Below are positions 23,848-32,096 of a DNA stretch of 50,285 bases, in pieces. Origin of the DNA: Candidatus Mediterraneibacter surreyensis (GTDB taxonomy: Bacteria; Bacillota; Clostridia; Lachnospirales; Lachnospiraceae). Location of the stretch: assembly GCA_019118885.1 (NCBI GenBank), contig DWYB01000088.1, positions 1 through 50,285 on the forward strand, in the 5' to 3' direction. Positions within the stretch are counted from its first letter, which is position 1. Each line of letters begins with the position of its first letter. Below the pieces are notes generated by a model. The model was not told the origin of the DNA. It saw only the letters and a list, made by a program, of their open reading frames with translations, and did no database searches. Both the position numbers and the translations under genes were made by a program.

Positions 23848-24291
23848 TCAATTGAACGGTAACTCCTCATCAATGCCATCCGGGATATTCATAAATCCGT
23901 CGCCTGCCGGTGCGCTCGGCGCCGGTGCCGGTGCAGAATGCTGGTAGGATGCTCTGTTTGCCTCGCTCTCAGCTCTGCTCTCTGCGAATTCCTGCTCCTC
24001 CACGATCACTTCCGTTGTGTATACTTTCACACCGTCTTTGTTCGTGTAGCTTCCGGTCTGGATACGGCCGGAAATGGAAACGCGCATTCCCTGACGGAAA
24101 TATTTCTCTGCAAACTCTGCGGAACGTCCGAACACGACACACGGAATAAAATCTGCTGTCGGCTCTCCGTCTCTCTTGAATCTGCGGTCAACGGCAACTG
24201 TATATCTTGCAACTGCCGTTGCATTTTCTCCCTGTGAATATCTGACTTCAGGATCTCTTGTCAACCGTCCTACTAAAACTGCTTTATTCAT
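23848..24291 (-). CDS. ssb: Single-stranded DNA-binding protein
   Basis: The protein is 147 residues. The N-terminal OB fold (MNKAVLVGRLTRDPEVRYSQGENATAVARYTVAVDRRFKRDGEPTADFIPCVVFGRSAEFAEKYFRQGMRVSISGRIQT) is followed by a flexible Ala/Pro-rich tail and the acidic hydrophobic tip IDEELPFN that recruits partner proteins. It coats single-stranded DNA in replication and repair. It lies 16 bp downstream of rpsF. Confidence 0.97.
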   Translation of the reverse strand: MNKAVLVGRLTRDPEVRYSQGENATAVARYTVAVDRRFKRDGEPTADFIPCVVFGRSAEFAEKYFRQGMRVSISGRIQTGSYTNKDGVKVYTTEVIVEEQEFAESRAESEANRASYQHSAPAPAPSAPAGDGFMNIPDGIDEELPFN

Positions 24292-24307
24292 ATATACCTC
24301 TTTCCGC

Positions 24308-24595
24308 TTATGCTTCCTGTTTCACGCATAAATATCTGAGTACGTTGTCCATAATGCGGATACGCTGTTCCACTTCGCCCGGAACCGTAGCTTCAGCCTC
24401 GAAGTGTACGAAGTAGTAATATCCTTCTGTCATCTTCTGGATCTCGTAAGCGAATCTTCTCTTGCCCCACTCATCCACGTCTGTTACGTTGCCGCCGAAA
24501 CGTGTGATAAGAGCTTTAACTTTCTCGATCACGTCTGCTCTTGCTTCGTCTTCGAGTTTTGCGCTCACAACAACAGCTAATTCATACTTATTCAT
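24308..24595 (-). CDS. rpsF: 30S ribosomal protein S6
   Basis: The protein is 95 residues (MNKYELAVVVSAKLEDEARADVIEKVKALITRFGG, DEWGKRRFAYEIQKMTEGYYYFVHFEAE, ending YLCVKQEA), a full-length S6 with no long acidic tail. It partners S18 on the 30S platform. It is first in the operon, with a strong promoter and a leader hairpin that may mediate S6:S18 autoregulation. Confidence 0.97.
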   Translation of the reverse strand: MNKYELAVVVSAKLEDEARADVIEKVKALITRFGGNVTDVDEWGKRRFAYEIQKMTEGYYYFVHFEAEATVPGEVEQRIRIMDNVLRYLCVKQEA

Positions 24596-24596
24596 G

Positions 24597-24655
24597 GTCC
24601 TGCACCTCCTTATGGTCTCTGGCCCCCGTCCTCACGCGGGAGCAAGGAATTTATG
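24597..24655 (-). promoter_or_regulatory. rpsF leader hairpin, candidate S6:S18 autoregulatory element
   Basis: On the minus strand CTCCCG-CGTGAGGA-CGGGGG forms an inner hairpin, and outer CCTT pairs with AAGG of the ribosome binding site AAGGAGG. S6:S18-binding leaders are known upstream of rpsF in many bacteria. That this is one is inferred from position and shape. Confidence 0.5.
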
Positions 24656-24696
24656 AAACTGTTCAGATGTAATCCGACAGTATGTCACGGTTATTC

Positions 24697-24725
24697 ATGA
24701 TACCATAGGAATCGGGAAGTTTCAA
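24697..24725 (-). promoter_or_regulatory. Sigma-A promoter of rpsF-ssb-rpsR
   Basis: On the minus strand TTGAAA (24720-24725) and TATCAT (24697-24702) are separated by exactly 17 bp. The start point would be near 24690, giving a leader of about 95 nt that includes the hairpin. Confidence 0.7.
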
Positions 24726-24734
24726 GTGTTTTTT

Positions 24735-25340
24735 TCAATCAAGGGTAATGACCCTCGTACACACTTTCTCCAACAGCGCCTCGCTGTGGCTTACGACCAG
24801 CATCCCCATCTCCCGGCTCCGGCTCTCTTCCAGCAGGAACTCCCAGATCTGCGCCTGCGTCACCAGATCCAGCATTGCCGTGATCTCATCGCACAGCAGG
24901 ATCTCTGTCTCAGGCCGCAGGGCTCTTGCAAGGCAGAATCTCTGAAGTTCCCCGCCGGAGAGCTCGGCCGGATAGCGGTCAAGCCATTCTTTTTCTATAT
25001 GGAGCTTCTCCATAAGCCGCTCTTCTATATCTCCTGCCTCTGCCATGGTTTCCCTTAGCTTCAGCAGCGGATCCACTACCGTCTCGGGATGCTGCCACAC
25101 CATCTGTACCGGACAGACGCCGCGGTATCCGCCGACCGGTCTGCCGTCCAGAAGTACTTCTCCCTGCTTCGGACGTTCATATCCTGCCAGCAGCCTGCAA
25201 AGCGTCGTCTTTCCCCTGCCGCTTGGCCCTTTAAGTCCGATGCGCTCTCCGGGTGTGATCGTCAGTTCAAATCCGTTGATGACCGGCTTTTTCTTTCGGT
25301 TCCGATAATAAAACGTAAGATTATGTGCTTCCAGTATCAT
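24735..25340 (-). CDS. ABC transporter ATPase, Opp/Nik-type second subunit (NikE-like)
   Basis: The protein is about 201 residues from ATG 25340, supported by GGAG; an upstream in-frame ATG (25409) lacks a ribosome binding site. Walker A is GPSGRGKTT, the signature LSGGELQRFCLARAL, Walker B ILLCDEITAMLD and the switch His VVSHSEALL. It lacks the C-terminal oligopeptide domain and is short for the family, as is usual for NikE-type subunits. It energises the transporter encoded upstream, and its placement in the lar operon points to nickel. It ends only ~10 bp before the rpsF promoter, with no visible terminator. Confidence 0.85.
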   Translation of the reverse strand: MILEAHNLTFYYRNRKKKPVINGFELTITPGERIGLKGPSGRGKTTLCRLLAGYERPKQGEVLLDGRPVGGYRGVCPVQMVWQHPETVVDPLLKLRETMAEAGDIEERLMEKLHIEKEWLDRYPAELSGGELQRFCLARALRPETEILLCDEITAMLDLVTQAQIWEFLLEESRSREMGMLVVSHSEALLEKVCTRVITLD

Positions 25341-25421
25341 AGCTTCGCTCCGCTTTTCCTTTTTTCCACTTTTCTTTCCTGCTCTGTCAATCGATTTCCA
25401 CCCCCGCATGTAACCCGGCAG

Positions 25422-26396
25422 TCACCGGATCCCATCCAGATACAGGCGCCGGATCTCATCCGGGTGCAGGCACCGGACTTCGCCGCCACGGTATTTCAAA
25501 AGCGGGATCTGTTCTTCTGTGCGGCAGTCTTCTCCGCATACGTGACACGCTCCTGCATAGGGACACCCTTTTCTGGCATCTCCGGCATAGGGCTGCACGC
25601 CTCCCACAGCCCGGAAACCGTGCTCCGGCATAGCATACCACAGCGCCCGGGTATACGGGTGCCGCAGATTTTCCGGTTTACCGAAGTCTTCAGCCTTTGC
25701 CTTCTCGATTGTCTCCCCGGCATAAAAGACTGAAACTTCATCTGCAACGGACAGCGCCAGTTCCAGATCATGTGTAATGAACAGGATCCCTGCACCTTCA
25801 TCCGCCAGTTCCCGGAAATGACTCAGGATCCGTTTCGCCGAGCGCGCATCCAGCCCCGGCGTCGGTTCGTCCGCTATAATGAGTCTCGGCTTCTCTGTCA
25901 CCGCCGAGGCGATCAGCACCCGGCGCGCCATTCCGCCGGACAGTTCAAAAGGATACAGCTCCTCCGTATCTGCTCCCAACCCGTACCTCTCAAGCGCTGA
26001 CCGGCAGCGCCGCTTCGTGTCCGGATCTTTCTTCCCTTTCCTCAGCTGTGCTCCCACTTTCATAAGCGGATCAAGATAGGTAACTCCCTGCGGGATCAAA
26101 AATATCTCTTTTCCTCTTAATTTCTTTGCGCGCTTTTCCGTCAAAACTTCCCCGTCATATCGTATTTCTCCTTCCATATGACTATTATATGGAAGGATTC
26201 CAAGAATACTGTGGGCAAGCAGGCTTTTCCCTGATCCGCTCGCTCCCACTACGGCAACGATCTGGCCCGGTTCTATCTCAAGCGACAGATCCTTTACCGC
26301 AGCAAGCTGCCTTTTCCGAAAACCGAAAGAGCACAAACCTTGCTCATATTGTGTAAAATAAACAGATAAATGTTCGATCTTTAATATCGGTTCCAT
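25422..26396 (-). CDS. ABC transporter ATPase, Opp/Nik-type first subunit (NikD-like)
   Basis: The protein is about 324 residues from ATG 26396 (AAGGAGA upstream). Walker A is GASGSGKSL, the signature ELSGGMARRVLIA, Walker B LIIADEPTPGLD and the switch His ITHDLEL. A C-terminal oligopeptide/dipeptide-transporter domain has several cysteines (KGCPYAGACHVCGEDC), typical of DppD/OppD/NikD subunits, whose C-terminal Cys cluster can hold Fe-S. It lies 23 bp after the second permease gene. Confidence 0.87.
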   Translation of the reverse strand: MEPILKIEHLSVYFTQYEQGLCSFGFRKRQLAAVKDLSLEIEPGQIVAVVGASGSGKSLLAHSILGILPYNSHMEGEIRYDGEVLTEKRAKKLRGKEIFLIPQGVTYLDPLMKVGAQLRKGKKDPDTKRRCRSALERYGLGADTEELYPFELSGGMARRVLIASAVTEKPRLIIADEPTPGLDARSAKRILSHFRELADEGAGILFITHDLELALSVADEVSVFYAGETIEKAKAEDFGKPENLRHPYTRALWYAMPEHGFRAVGGVQPYAGDARKGCPYAGACHVCGEDCRTEEQIPLLKYRGGEVRCLHPDEIRRLYLDGIR

Positions 26397-26419
26397 ACTA
26401 TCTCCTTCTGTTACCAAAT

Positions 26420-27310
26420 TTATTCATGCACGCTTGCCGGATCGAGCAGGCGTCTCATCCGCTCTCCGAGAAGGGCGAACAGCACAACTGCCAGAACAAG
26501 CGCAAGCCCGGGGAAAAGGGCAAGCCACCATTTTCCGGTAGTCAGGTACTGCATGCTTTCCGACAGGATCACTCCGATGGCAGGCTGTTCCGAAGAAAGC
26601 CCGAATCCGAGGAATGTCACGCTGGACTCATGCAGGATCGCATGGGGGAACAGAAGGATCAGACCTGTAAGGAACTGCGGTAAGAGATGCGGCAGCATAT
26701 GCCGTTTTACATTCTGGAGTTTTGATACTCCCATCTTCTCCGCCACAAGGATATACGGCGCCTGCCAAAGCTGTATCAGTTCCCCCCGGATCACTCTCGC
26801 CAGAGACGGCCAGTGGCTCAGGGCTACTCCTGCCACGACTCCCGTAAATCCTCTCCCGCACGCCAGTGAGATGAGCATGACGAGCAGGATATGGGGGATT
26901 CCCATAACAAGATCGATACACCACGAGATCACAGCGTCTGCTTTCCGTCCAAGTACGACAGATGCCGTCCCGAGGAGCAGGGCTACCGCCGCACTGACCA
27001 CAGCTGTCAGGATACCGATACGTATGCTCAAAGACAGTCCTGATAATGTGCGGGCCAGCATGTCCCGCCCCATCCAGTCCGTGCCGAAGAGATGCTGCAG
27101 GCTGGGGCTTAAGTTTCGCCGGGAGAAGTCTGTCTCCACGGCATATCCTTCTGTCAGGATACCGGCAACCGTCACCGCAGCGAGTATCACCACTGCCGCG
27201 ATCAGAAAAGCCGCTGTACGGATCCTCTGATTCGTTCCTGTCTGGCAACCCCTGCCCACGGCTATCCGTTCTTTTCCCATTCTCACATTTTTCAATGTCT
27301 TGCTTTTCAT
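26420..27310 (-). CDS. ABC transporter permease, DppC/NikC type
   Basis: The protein is 296 residues. ATG 27310 overlaps the stop of the first permease (ATGA). The longer open frame upstream to 28078 is an out-of-frame shadow. An N-terminal TM helix is followed by the extracellular FGTDWMGRDMLARTLSG motif typical of the C-type permeases. Four or more TM segments and the EAA-like loop (LARVIRGELIQLWQAPYILVAEKMGVS) follow. It forms the transmembrane channel with the adjacent permease. Confidence 0.9.
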   Translation of the reverse strand: MKSKTLKNVRMGKERIAVGRGCQTGTNQRIRTAAFLIAAVVILAAVTVAGILTEGYAVETDFSRRNLSPSLQHLFGTDWMGRDMLARTLSGLSLSIRIGILTAVVSAAVALLLGTASVVLGRKADAVISWCIDLVMGIPHILLVMLISLACGRGFTGVVAGVALSHWPSLARVIRGELIQLWQAPYILVAEKMGVSKLQNVKRHMLPHLLPQFLTGLILLFPHAILHESSVTFLGFGLSSEQPAIGVILSESMQYLTTGKWWLALFPGLALVLAVVLFALLGERMRRLLDPASVHE

Positions 27311-28305
27311 CCTCTCGCCGCCCCCTTCCGTATCTTCGGGTCGATCACTCCATAAAGGAGATCCGCGATTAGATTGCCGGCAAATACGATTGCCGCCGTG
27401 ACGACCGTAATGCCCAGAAGAAGAGGCAGGTCGCTTCCGAGGCCCGCTGTTACCGCCGCCTGACCAAGCCCCGGATAAGAGAATACCTGTTCCACCAGCA
27501 CAGAGCCCCCGATGATCTCGCTGACAGAGGCGAACTGCAGCGTGAGCGCCGGAAGAGCAACATTGCGCAGACCGTGGCGCAGGATGACGGATCTTTCTGA
27601 TTCTCCCCGCGCCCGGGCGAAGAGTACGTAATCCGACTCCAGCACATCGATCATCTTCTCCCTCGTGTGGAGCGCGATATTTGCAACGCCGGTGATACTC
27701 AAGGTCAGCGCGGGGAGTATGGCATGACGGAGCCGGTCTGCAGCCGTAACCGCCGCCGCATCCATCCCGGCAGGAACAGAGAGGCCGACAGGCAGCCAGC
27801 CAAGCCACACCGCGAAGATCAAAAGCAGCAGGATCGCCAGCCAGAACGCCGGCGTGCTGGAGATCAGAAGACAGTATCCCCTGATCAGCCGGTCCGGCCC
27901 TCTGCCCCGGCACACCCCTGCGATCACGCCCATTGTCAGCCCAAGCACTCCCGAGATCACCCATGCGGACAGCAGCAGCCAGAACGAACTGACAAGGCGC
28001 TGACCAATGATGGCAAGCACCGGCTGCCGGTAGAGAAGCGACGTGCCGAAATCCCCTTTCAGCACATCCGAAAGCCATCCCAGATATCTGGAAAGTGGCG
28101 GCGTATCCACACCCCAGTATGCTTCCAGTTTCGCGATCTGCTCCGGGCTCATAGTCCCCAGCGCCGCCTGTCCCACATTTGTCTGAAGGGGATCAAGGGG
28201 CGACGCGCACATCAGGAGGAACGTGACGATGCTGACGCCGAGGAGAAGCAGCGCCATACGAATTAATTTTTTACCGGTAAACTGAAGACGATGCTTCAAA
28301 CTCAA
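27307..28305 (-). CDS. ABC transporter permease, DppB/NikB type
   Basis: The protein is 332 residues. The N-terminal helix (MALLLLGVSIVTFLLMCASPLDPL) is followed by the conserved GDFGTSLLYRQPV segment, multiple TM helices and the EAA loop (TREKMIDVLESDYVLFARARGESERSVILRHGLRN). It starts immediately after the binding-protein gene. With NikC- and NikD/E-like partners it makes a complete Opp-family importer. Confidence 0.92.
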   Translation of the reverse strand: MSLKHRLQFTGKKLIRMALLLLGVSIVTFLLMCASPLDPLQTNVGQAALGTMSPEQIAKLEAYWGVDTPPLSRYLGWLSDVLKGDFGTSLLYRQPVLAIIGQRLVSSFWLLLSAWVISGVLGLTMGVIAGVCRGRGPDRLIRGYCLLISSTPAFWLAILLLLIFAVWLGWLPVGLSVPAGMDAAAVTAADRLRHAILPALTLSITGVANIALHTREKMIDVLESDYVLFARARGESERSVILRHGLRNVALPALTLQFASVSEIIGGSVLVEQVFSYPGLGQAAVTAGLGSDLPLLLGITVVTAAIVFAGNLIADLLYGVIDPKIRKGAARG

Positions 28306-29928
28306 TCATCCTTTCCAACTCCACTGATCTACATTATTGACGATGGACCATCCGTGCCCGTGGGGATGGATCTTCTGCTCCGCCACATTCAGCCCGTCTC
28401 TCACCCAGTAAAGATGATCGATATTGACAAGCCACACCCACGGAATGTCTCCGTCCTGTGTCACGCCCGTAGTTCCGTCCCACTGGGCCTGCTGCCACAG
28501 CTTATATGACGTTTCCAGATCATTGGATGCAAGCGCCTGATCCATATATGTGTCCACCGCGCTGTTAGAATACGGCGAATACTGTGCCGAACCTGTTTCT
28601 TCCATGGTGTGGTAAATGTTGTAGAGCTCCATGGGAGTATGGGCTCCCCAGCCCCAGATCAGCGGATCTGAAAGGGCACGGTCATACGCCGTATCCCAGC
28701 CCACACCCTCAAGGCTGCATGATATCCCAAGTTTCCCCAGCTGATCTGCGAAATCCGCGGCAAGAGCCTGGCGGACCGAATCCCCGGTGGAATAGAGCAG
28801 GTTCAGTTCCGCCTTTACTCCATCCTTCTCACGGATACCGTCGTCTCCCATAGTCCAGCCCGCCTCATCGAGCAGCGCCGCAGCTTCCCCGGGATCATAC
28901 TCCACTTCCGAGGCTTCATTGTACCACGGGAGCCGGTCGCACACACTGTAGGCAGGACTTCCGTATCCGTTTAGCACATGATCGATCATCTCCTGCCGGT
29001 CGATGCCGATATTGATGGCGCGGCGTACCAGCACATCGGATGTAAAATCATTTCCCACCGTGCGTCCCTCGGAATCTGTACTCTCTCCCACAGCCGGAAG
29101 GTTGAATCCTCTGTTGTCCACACTTGCATACGCCGCAAGCTCATATCCGTCAATCGTCTGATCCGAATACGTGGCGGATGTATATGCCAGATCCGCCTCT
29201 CCTGCCTGAACCGCAAGAAATGCCGCATCCTCTTCCATGAACAAGATCGTGACCCGTTTCATCAGCGGCGCTTCGCCGTAGTAATCCGGATTCGCCTCAA
29301 GGACCACCTGCTGTCCCCGGTCCCACTGCTTCAGGATATACCTTCCCGAGCCGATGGGATCGGAGCCGTAGGCGGCGCTGTCATAAGCATGCTCCGGCAC
29401 GATCCCCACGACCGCCATCGTATAAGGCCAGATAGAAAACGGGCGCGTCATATGGAAGACCGCTGTCGTCTCATCTGCGGCCTCCGCATGATCCAGCATG
29501 GTAAAATCATTGACCGAGCTGGACTCTTTTACCGTATTATATGTAAACGCCACATCTTCCGCTGTCAGCGGCTCCCCGTCCGTAAACTTCACGTCATCGC
29601 GGATGGTTACCGTCCAGGTCAGCCCGTCTTCGCTGACTGTGTAATCTGTCGCCAGGTCATACCCGATCGTCAGATCTGCATTTGTCACCAGGAGCGTACT
29701 CTGGATCAGCGGCTCGTGAACATGCTCGCCTGCGCCCCATCCGTATGCCGGGTCAAAGCCCGCCGCAGGTTCGGAATTCGGATCCATAACGATTACTACA
29801 GAAGCGTCCTCCATCCTCTGCTTTACCGCAGCCTGGTCTTCTGCCGCATCTCTCCGGCATCCGGAGAGAACAGATAAAGCCGCGGCAAATACGATCAGGA
29901 ACGAAGTCCATCTCTTTGCCGCCGTCAT
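28306..29928 (-). CDS. Opp/Nik-type solute-binding lipoprotein, predicted nickel binder
   Basis: The protein is 540 residues. A lipoprotein signal (FAAALSVLSGC, Cys followed by RRDA) precedes an SBP_bac_5 fold: AYGWGAGEHVHEPLIQSTL, YTVSEDGLTWTVTIRDDVKFTDGEPLTAEDVAFTYN, DPIGSGRYILKQWDRGQQV, RRAINIGIDRQEMIDHVL. Its ATG overlaps the larC stop (ATGA), so translation is coupled to nickel-cofactor synthesis. From context I predict nickel or a nickel chelate as the ligand. On sequence alone it could be a peptide binder. Confidence 0.82.
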   Translation of the reverse strand: MTAAKRWTSFLIVFAAALSVLSGCRRDAAEDQAAVKQRMEDASVVIVMDPNSEPAAGFDPAYGWGAGEHVHEPLIQSTLLVTNADLTIGYDLATDYTVSEDGLTWTVTIRDDVKFTDGEPLTAEDVAFTYNTVKESSSVNDFTMLDHAEAADETTAVFHMTRPFSIWPYTMAVVGIVPEHAYDSAAYGSDPIGSGRYILKQWDRGQQVVLEANPDYYGEAPLMKRVTILFMEEDAAFLAVQAGEADLAYTSATYSDQTIDGYELAAYASVDNRGFNLPAVGESTDSEGRTVGNDFTSDVLVRRAINIGIDRQEMIDHVLNGYGSPAYSVCDRLPWYNEASEVEYDPGEAAALLDEAGWTMGDDGIREKDGVKAELNLLYSTGDSVRQALAADFADQLGKLGISCSLEGVGWDTAYDRALSDPLIWGWGAHTPMELYNIYHTMEETGSAQYSPYSNSAVDTYMDQALASNDLETSYKLWQQAQWDGTTGVTQDGDIPWVWLVNIDHLYWVRDGLNVAEQKIHPHGHGWSIVNNVDQWSWKG

Positions 29929-31328
29929 TCTTCTTTTCCTCCGTTCATCCCGCTCTTCTCTTTTGCACAGAACAGGAGCCGGTCATACGCTTCCCTGTAA
30001 GGTATCTGTGCTGTACGGGCATATACGGCCGCATCTTCGTATTCAGGCTTCACATGGACAGTTCCGAAACCATTCGCCGTCTTCAGACGTACTTTTCCGT
30101 ACTCTGTCTGCACGGTCTCACTTCCAGGCGCAAGAAAATATTTCTCACACCGGCGTACCCTCACTCCATTGGTAGTCGTCTCCCGCAGGATATTCCGGGC
30201 CGTTTCATCAATCTTTCCAACCTCGCAGAGTACGGTCAGCTCCCATCCCGGCCGGCCTTTCTTCATCGTACCCGGGACAGAATAGACGTCCAACGCCCCC
30301 TGCTCCAGCAGACGTCCGGCGGCAAATGCCAGCGCTTCCGGCGTCATGTCGTCAATATTGCACACCAGCTCCGCAATCTGTCCGTTTCCCGCGCCTGCTC
30401 CTTTGAGCTGTTTTCCTGCGGCGTCTCCTGTAGTTCCGGATCCATCCGACGGTTTCACCGCCTGAGACTCACCCAGAAATACTCTCACACAATTCGCCTG
30501 CTCAAATTCCTTCGTCCCCACGCCGATGCCCACGCTTGTTTTCGACATGACCGGCATGACTCCGAAACTGTCCGCGAAGTGTACGAGCAGTGCCGCACCT
30601 GTAGGTGTACACAGCTCCCCCCGGATGCTGCCGCCGTACATCGGCACATCCGCCAGCAGGTTTGCCGTGGCAGGCGCCGGCACCGGCATGATCCCGTGGG
30701 CGCAGCGCACAGTTCCGCTCCCCACATGGACAGGGGAGACCACGATTTGCTCCAGCTTCAGCAGATATACGGCATAACACACTCCCGCGACATCAGCCAC
30801 TGCATCCAGCGCCCCCACCTCATGGAAATGTACCTGTTCCACCGGACAGCCGTGGGCTTTCGCCTCGGCGTCCGCGATCGCGTCATAGACCTGCCGCGCA
30901 TTGATCCGCACCGCTTCAGGAAGATCCAGCCCGGCGATCAGCTCCGCAATGTGCAGGGGATCCGCATGGTGATGATGTCCCGTATGCCCGGTATGGTCAT
31001 GCCCGTGATGGTCTCCATGCATTTCCTCTTGTCCATGCCCGTGATGACCGGGGTGCGGTTCCCCATGCTCGTGTCCGTGAGAGCCGGCATGCTCGTGCTC
31101 TTCTCCCGGCTCATGTTCTTCCTCCCCGTACACCGTCACTTCCATATGTGTGCCTGATATGCCGCATGTGGTTGCCTTGCGGGGCGTAATGCAGACGCCG
31201 GGCAGCCCCAGTCCGTTCATGCGTTTCAGGAACTCTTCTTTCTGCGTGTCGTCCAACAGCTCATACAGGGCGGACATGAGCATATCGCCCGCCGCTCCCA
31301 TGTTGCATTCTATATAAAGTGTCCTCAT
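29925..31328 (-). CDS. larC: LarC, nickel insertion (cyclometallase) for the NPN cofactor
   Basis: The protein is 467 residues in one uninterrupted frame. In Lactobacillus plantarum, by contrast, larC needs a programmed frameshift. The N-terminal LarC/DUF111 signature is YIECNMGAAGDMLMSAL. Residues ~71-126 form a spacer containing about 20 histidines, likely nickel-binding. Then come FHEVGALDAVADVAGVCY, the central VNxxTPTGAALL region and the CNIDDMTPEALAFAAGRLL C-terminal domain with ETTTNGVRVRRCEKYFL. LarC inserts Ni into the dithio-pincer nucleotide in a CTP-dependent step. A 3-bp gap separates it from larB. Confidence 0.93.
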   Translation of the reverse strand: MRTLYIECNMGAAGDMLMSALYELLDDTQKEEFLKRMNGLGLPGVCITPRKATTCGISGTHMEVTVYGEEEHEPGEEHEHAGSHGHEHGEPHPGHHGHGQEEMHGDHHGHDHTGHTGHHHHADPLHIAELIAGLDLPEAVRINARQVYDAIADAEAKAHGCPVEQVHFHEVGALDAVADVAGVCYAVYLLKLEQIVVSPVHVGSGTVRCAHGIMPVPAPATANLLADVPMYGGSIRGELCTPTGAALLVHFADSFGVMPVMSKTSVGIGVGTKEFEQANCVRVFLGESQAVKPSDGSGTTGDAAGKQLKGAGAGNGQIAELVCNIDDMTPEALAFAAGRLLEQGALDVYSVPGTMKKGRPGWELTVLCEVGKIDETARNILRETTTNGVRVRRCEKYFLAPGSETVQTEYGKVRLKTANGFGTVHVKPEYEDAAVYARTAQIPYREAYDRLLFCAKEKSGMNGGKEE

Positions 31329-31331
31329 ATT

Positions 31332-32096
31332 CTAATTCTCCTTTATCCCTTCCATCTGATTGATCATGCTTGCCAGATATCCTGCTCCGAAGCCGTTATC
31401 TATGTTCACCACACTGCAGCCGGACGCACAGGAATTGAGCATGGACAGAAGAGCCGACAGCCCTCCGAAGCTCGCGCCGTATCCCACGCTTGTAGGCACT
31501 GCGATCACCGGGCAGTCCGCCAGTCCGCCGATCACCGAGGCAAGCGCTCCTTCCATTCCCGCCACTGCCACAACGCATCGGGCGCTCATGAGCGGATCCA
31601 GATTCGAGAGAAGCCGGTGGATCCCCGCCACTCCCACATCGTAGAGACGGGTAACTTTATTTCCCATTGTCTCTGCGGTCAGTGCAGCCTCTTCCGCAAC
31701 CGGGATGTCGCTCGTGCCCCCGGTAGCCACCACAATGCTGCCCCGGTATTCCTGTTCCTCCGGATAGGCGACGGCGAGCCTCGGGAGAGGGTAATACTCC
31801 GCCGGCACTGCCCCGCACAGGATGTCCGCGGCTTCCTGACCGATCCGCGTGACAAGGATGTTCCGGCATCCCCTTTCGCCCATGGCAGTAACGATCCCCT
31901 TGATCTGTTCCGGCGTCTTTCCGGCGCCGTAGATCACTTCGGACGCCCCCTGCCGGATACTCCTGTGGTAATCGATCTTGGCATAATCCAGATCTTCAAA
32001 CGGTTCTTCTTTTAAATTCAGGAGTGCATCCTCCGGTGAAGTCGTACCGTCCGCCACACTCCGCAGCAACTGTAGAATATCGTGTTTATTATCCAT
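31332..32096 (-). CDS. larB: LarB, nicotinic acid adenine dinucleotide carboxylase/hydrolase
   Basis: The protein is about 254 residues from ATG 32096 (GGAGGAG upstream; an ATG at 32117 lies in frame with no site). The C-terminal two thirds are PurE-like: VVATGGTSDIPVAEEAALTAE, VVAVAGMEGALASVIGGLA, PVIAVPTSVGYG. The N-terminal LDYAKIDYHRSIRQGASEVIYGAGKTPEQI is LarB-specific. LarB carboxylates the pyridinium ring of NaAD and releases AMP, the first NPN step. It overlaps larE by 8 bp. Confidence 0.93.
   Translation of the reverse strand: MDNKHDILQLLRSVADGTTSPEDALLNLKEEPFEDLDYAKIDYHRSIRQGASEVIYGAGKTPEQIKGIVTAMGERGCRNILVTRIGQEAADILCGAVPAEYYPLPRLAVAYPEEQEYRGSIVVATGGTSDIPVAEEAALTAETMGNKVTRLYDVGVAGIHRLLSNLDPLMSARCVVAVAGMEGALASVIGGLADCPVIAVPTSVGYGASFGGLSALLSMLNSCASGCSVVNIDNGFGAGYLASMINQMEGIKEN

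Noticed and set aside
27311-28078. Long N-terminal extension of the second permease frame
   Set aside because: It lies wholly inside the first permease gene in another frame and is rich in Cys, Arg and Gly. The ATG at 27310 overlaps the stop of the first permease and gives a normal-length protein.
29925-31328. Programmed frameshift in larC
   Set aside because: The frame is continuous through both LarC domains, so no recoding is needed.
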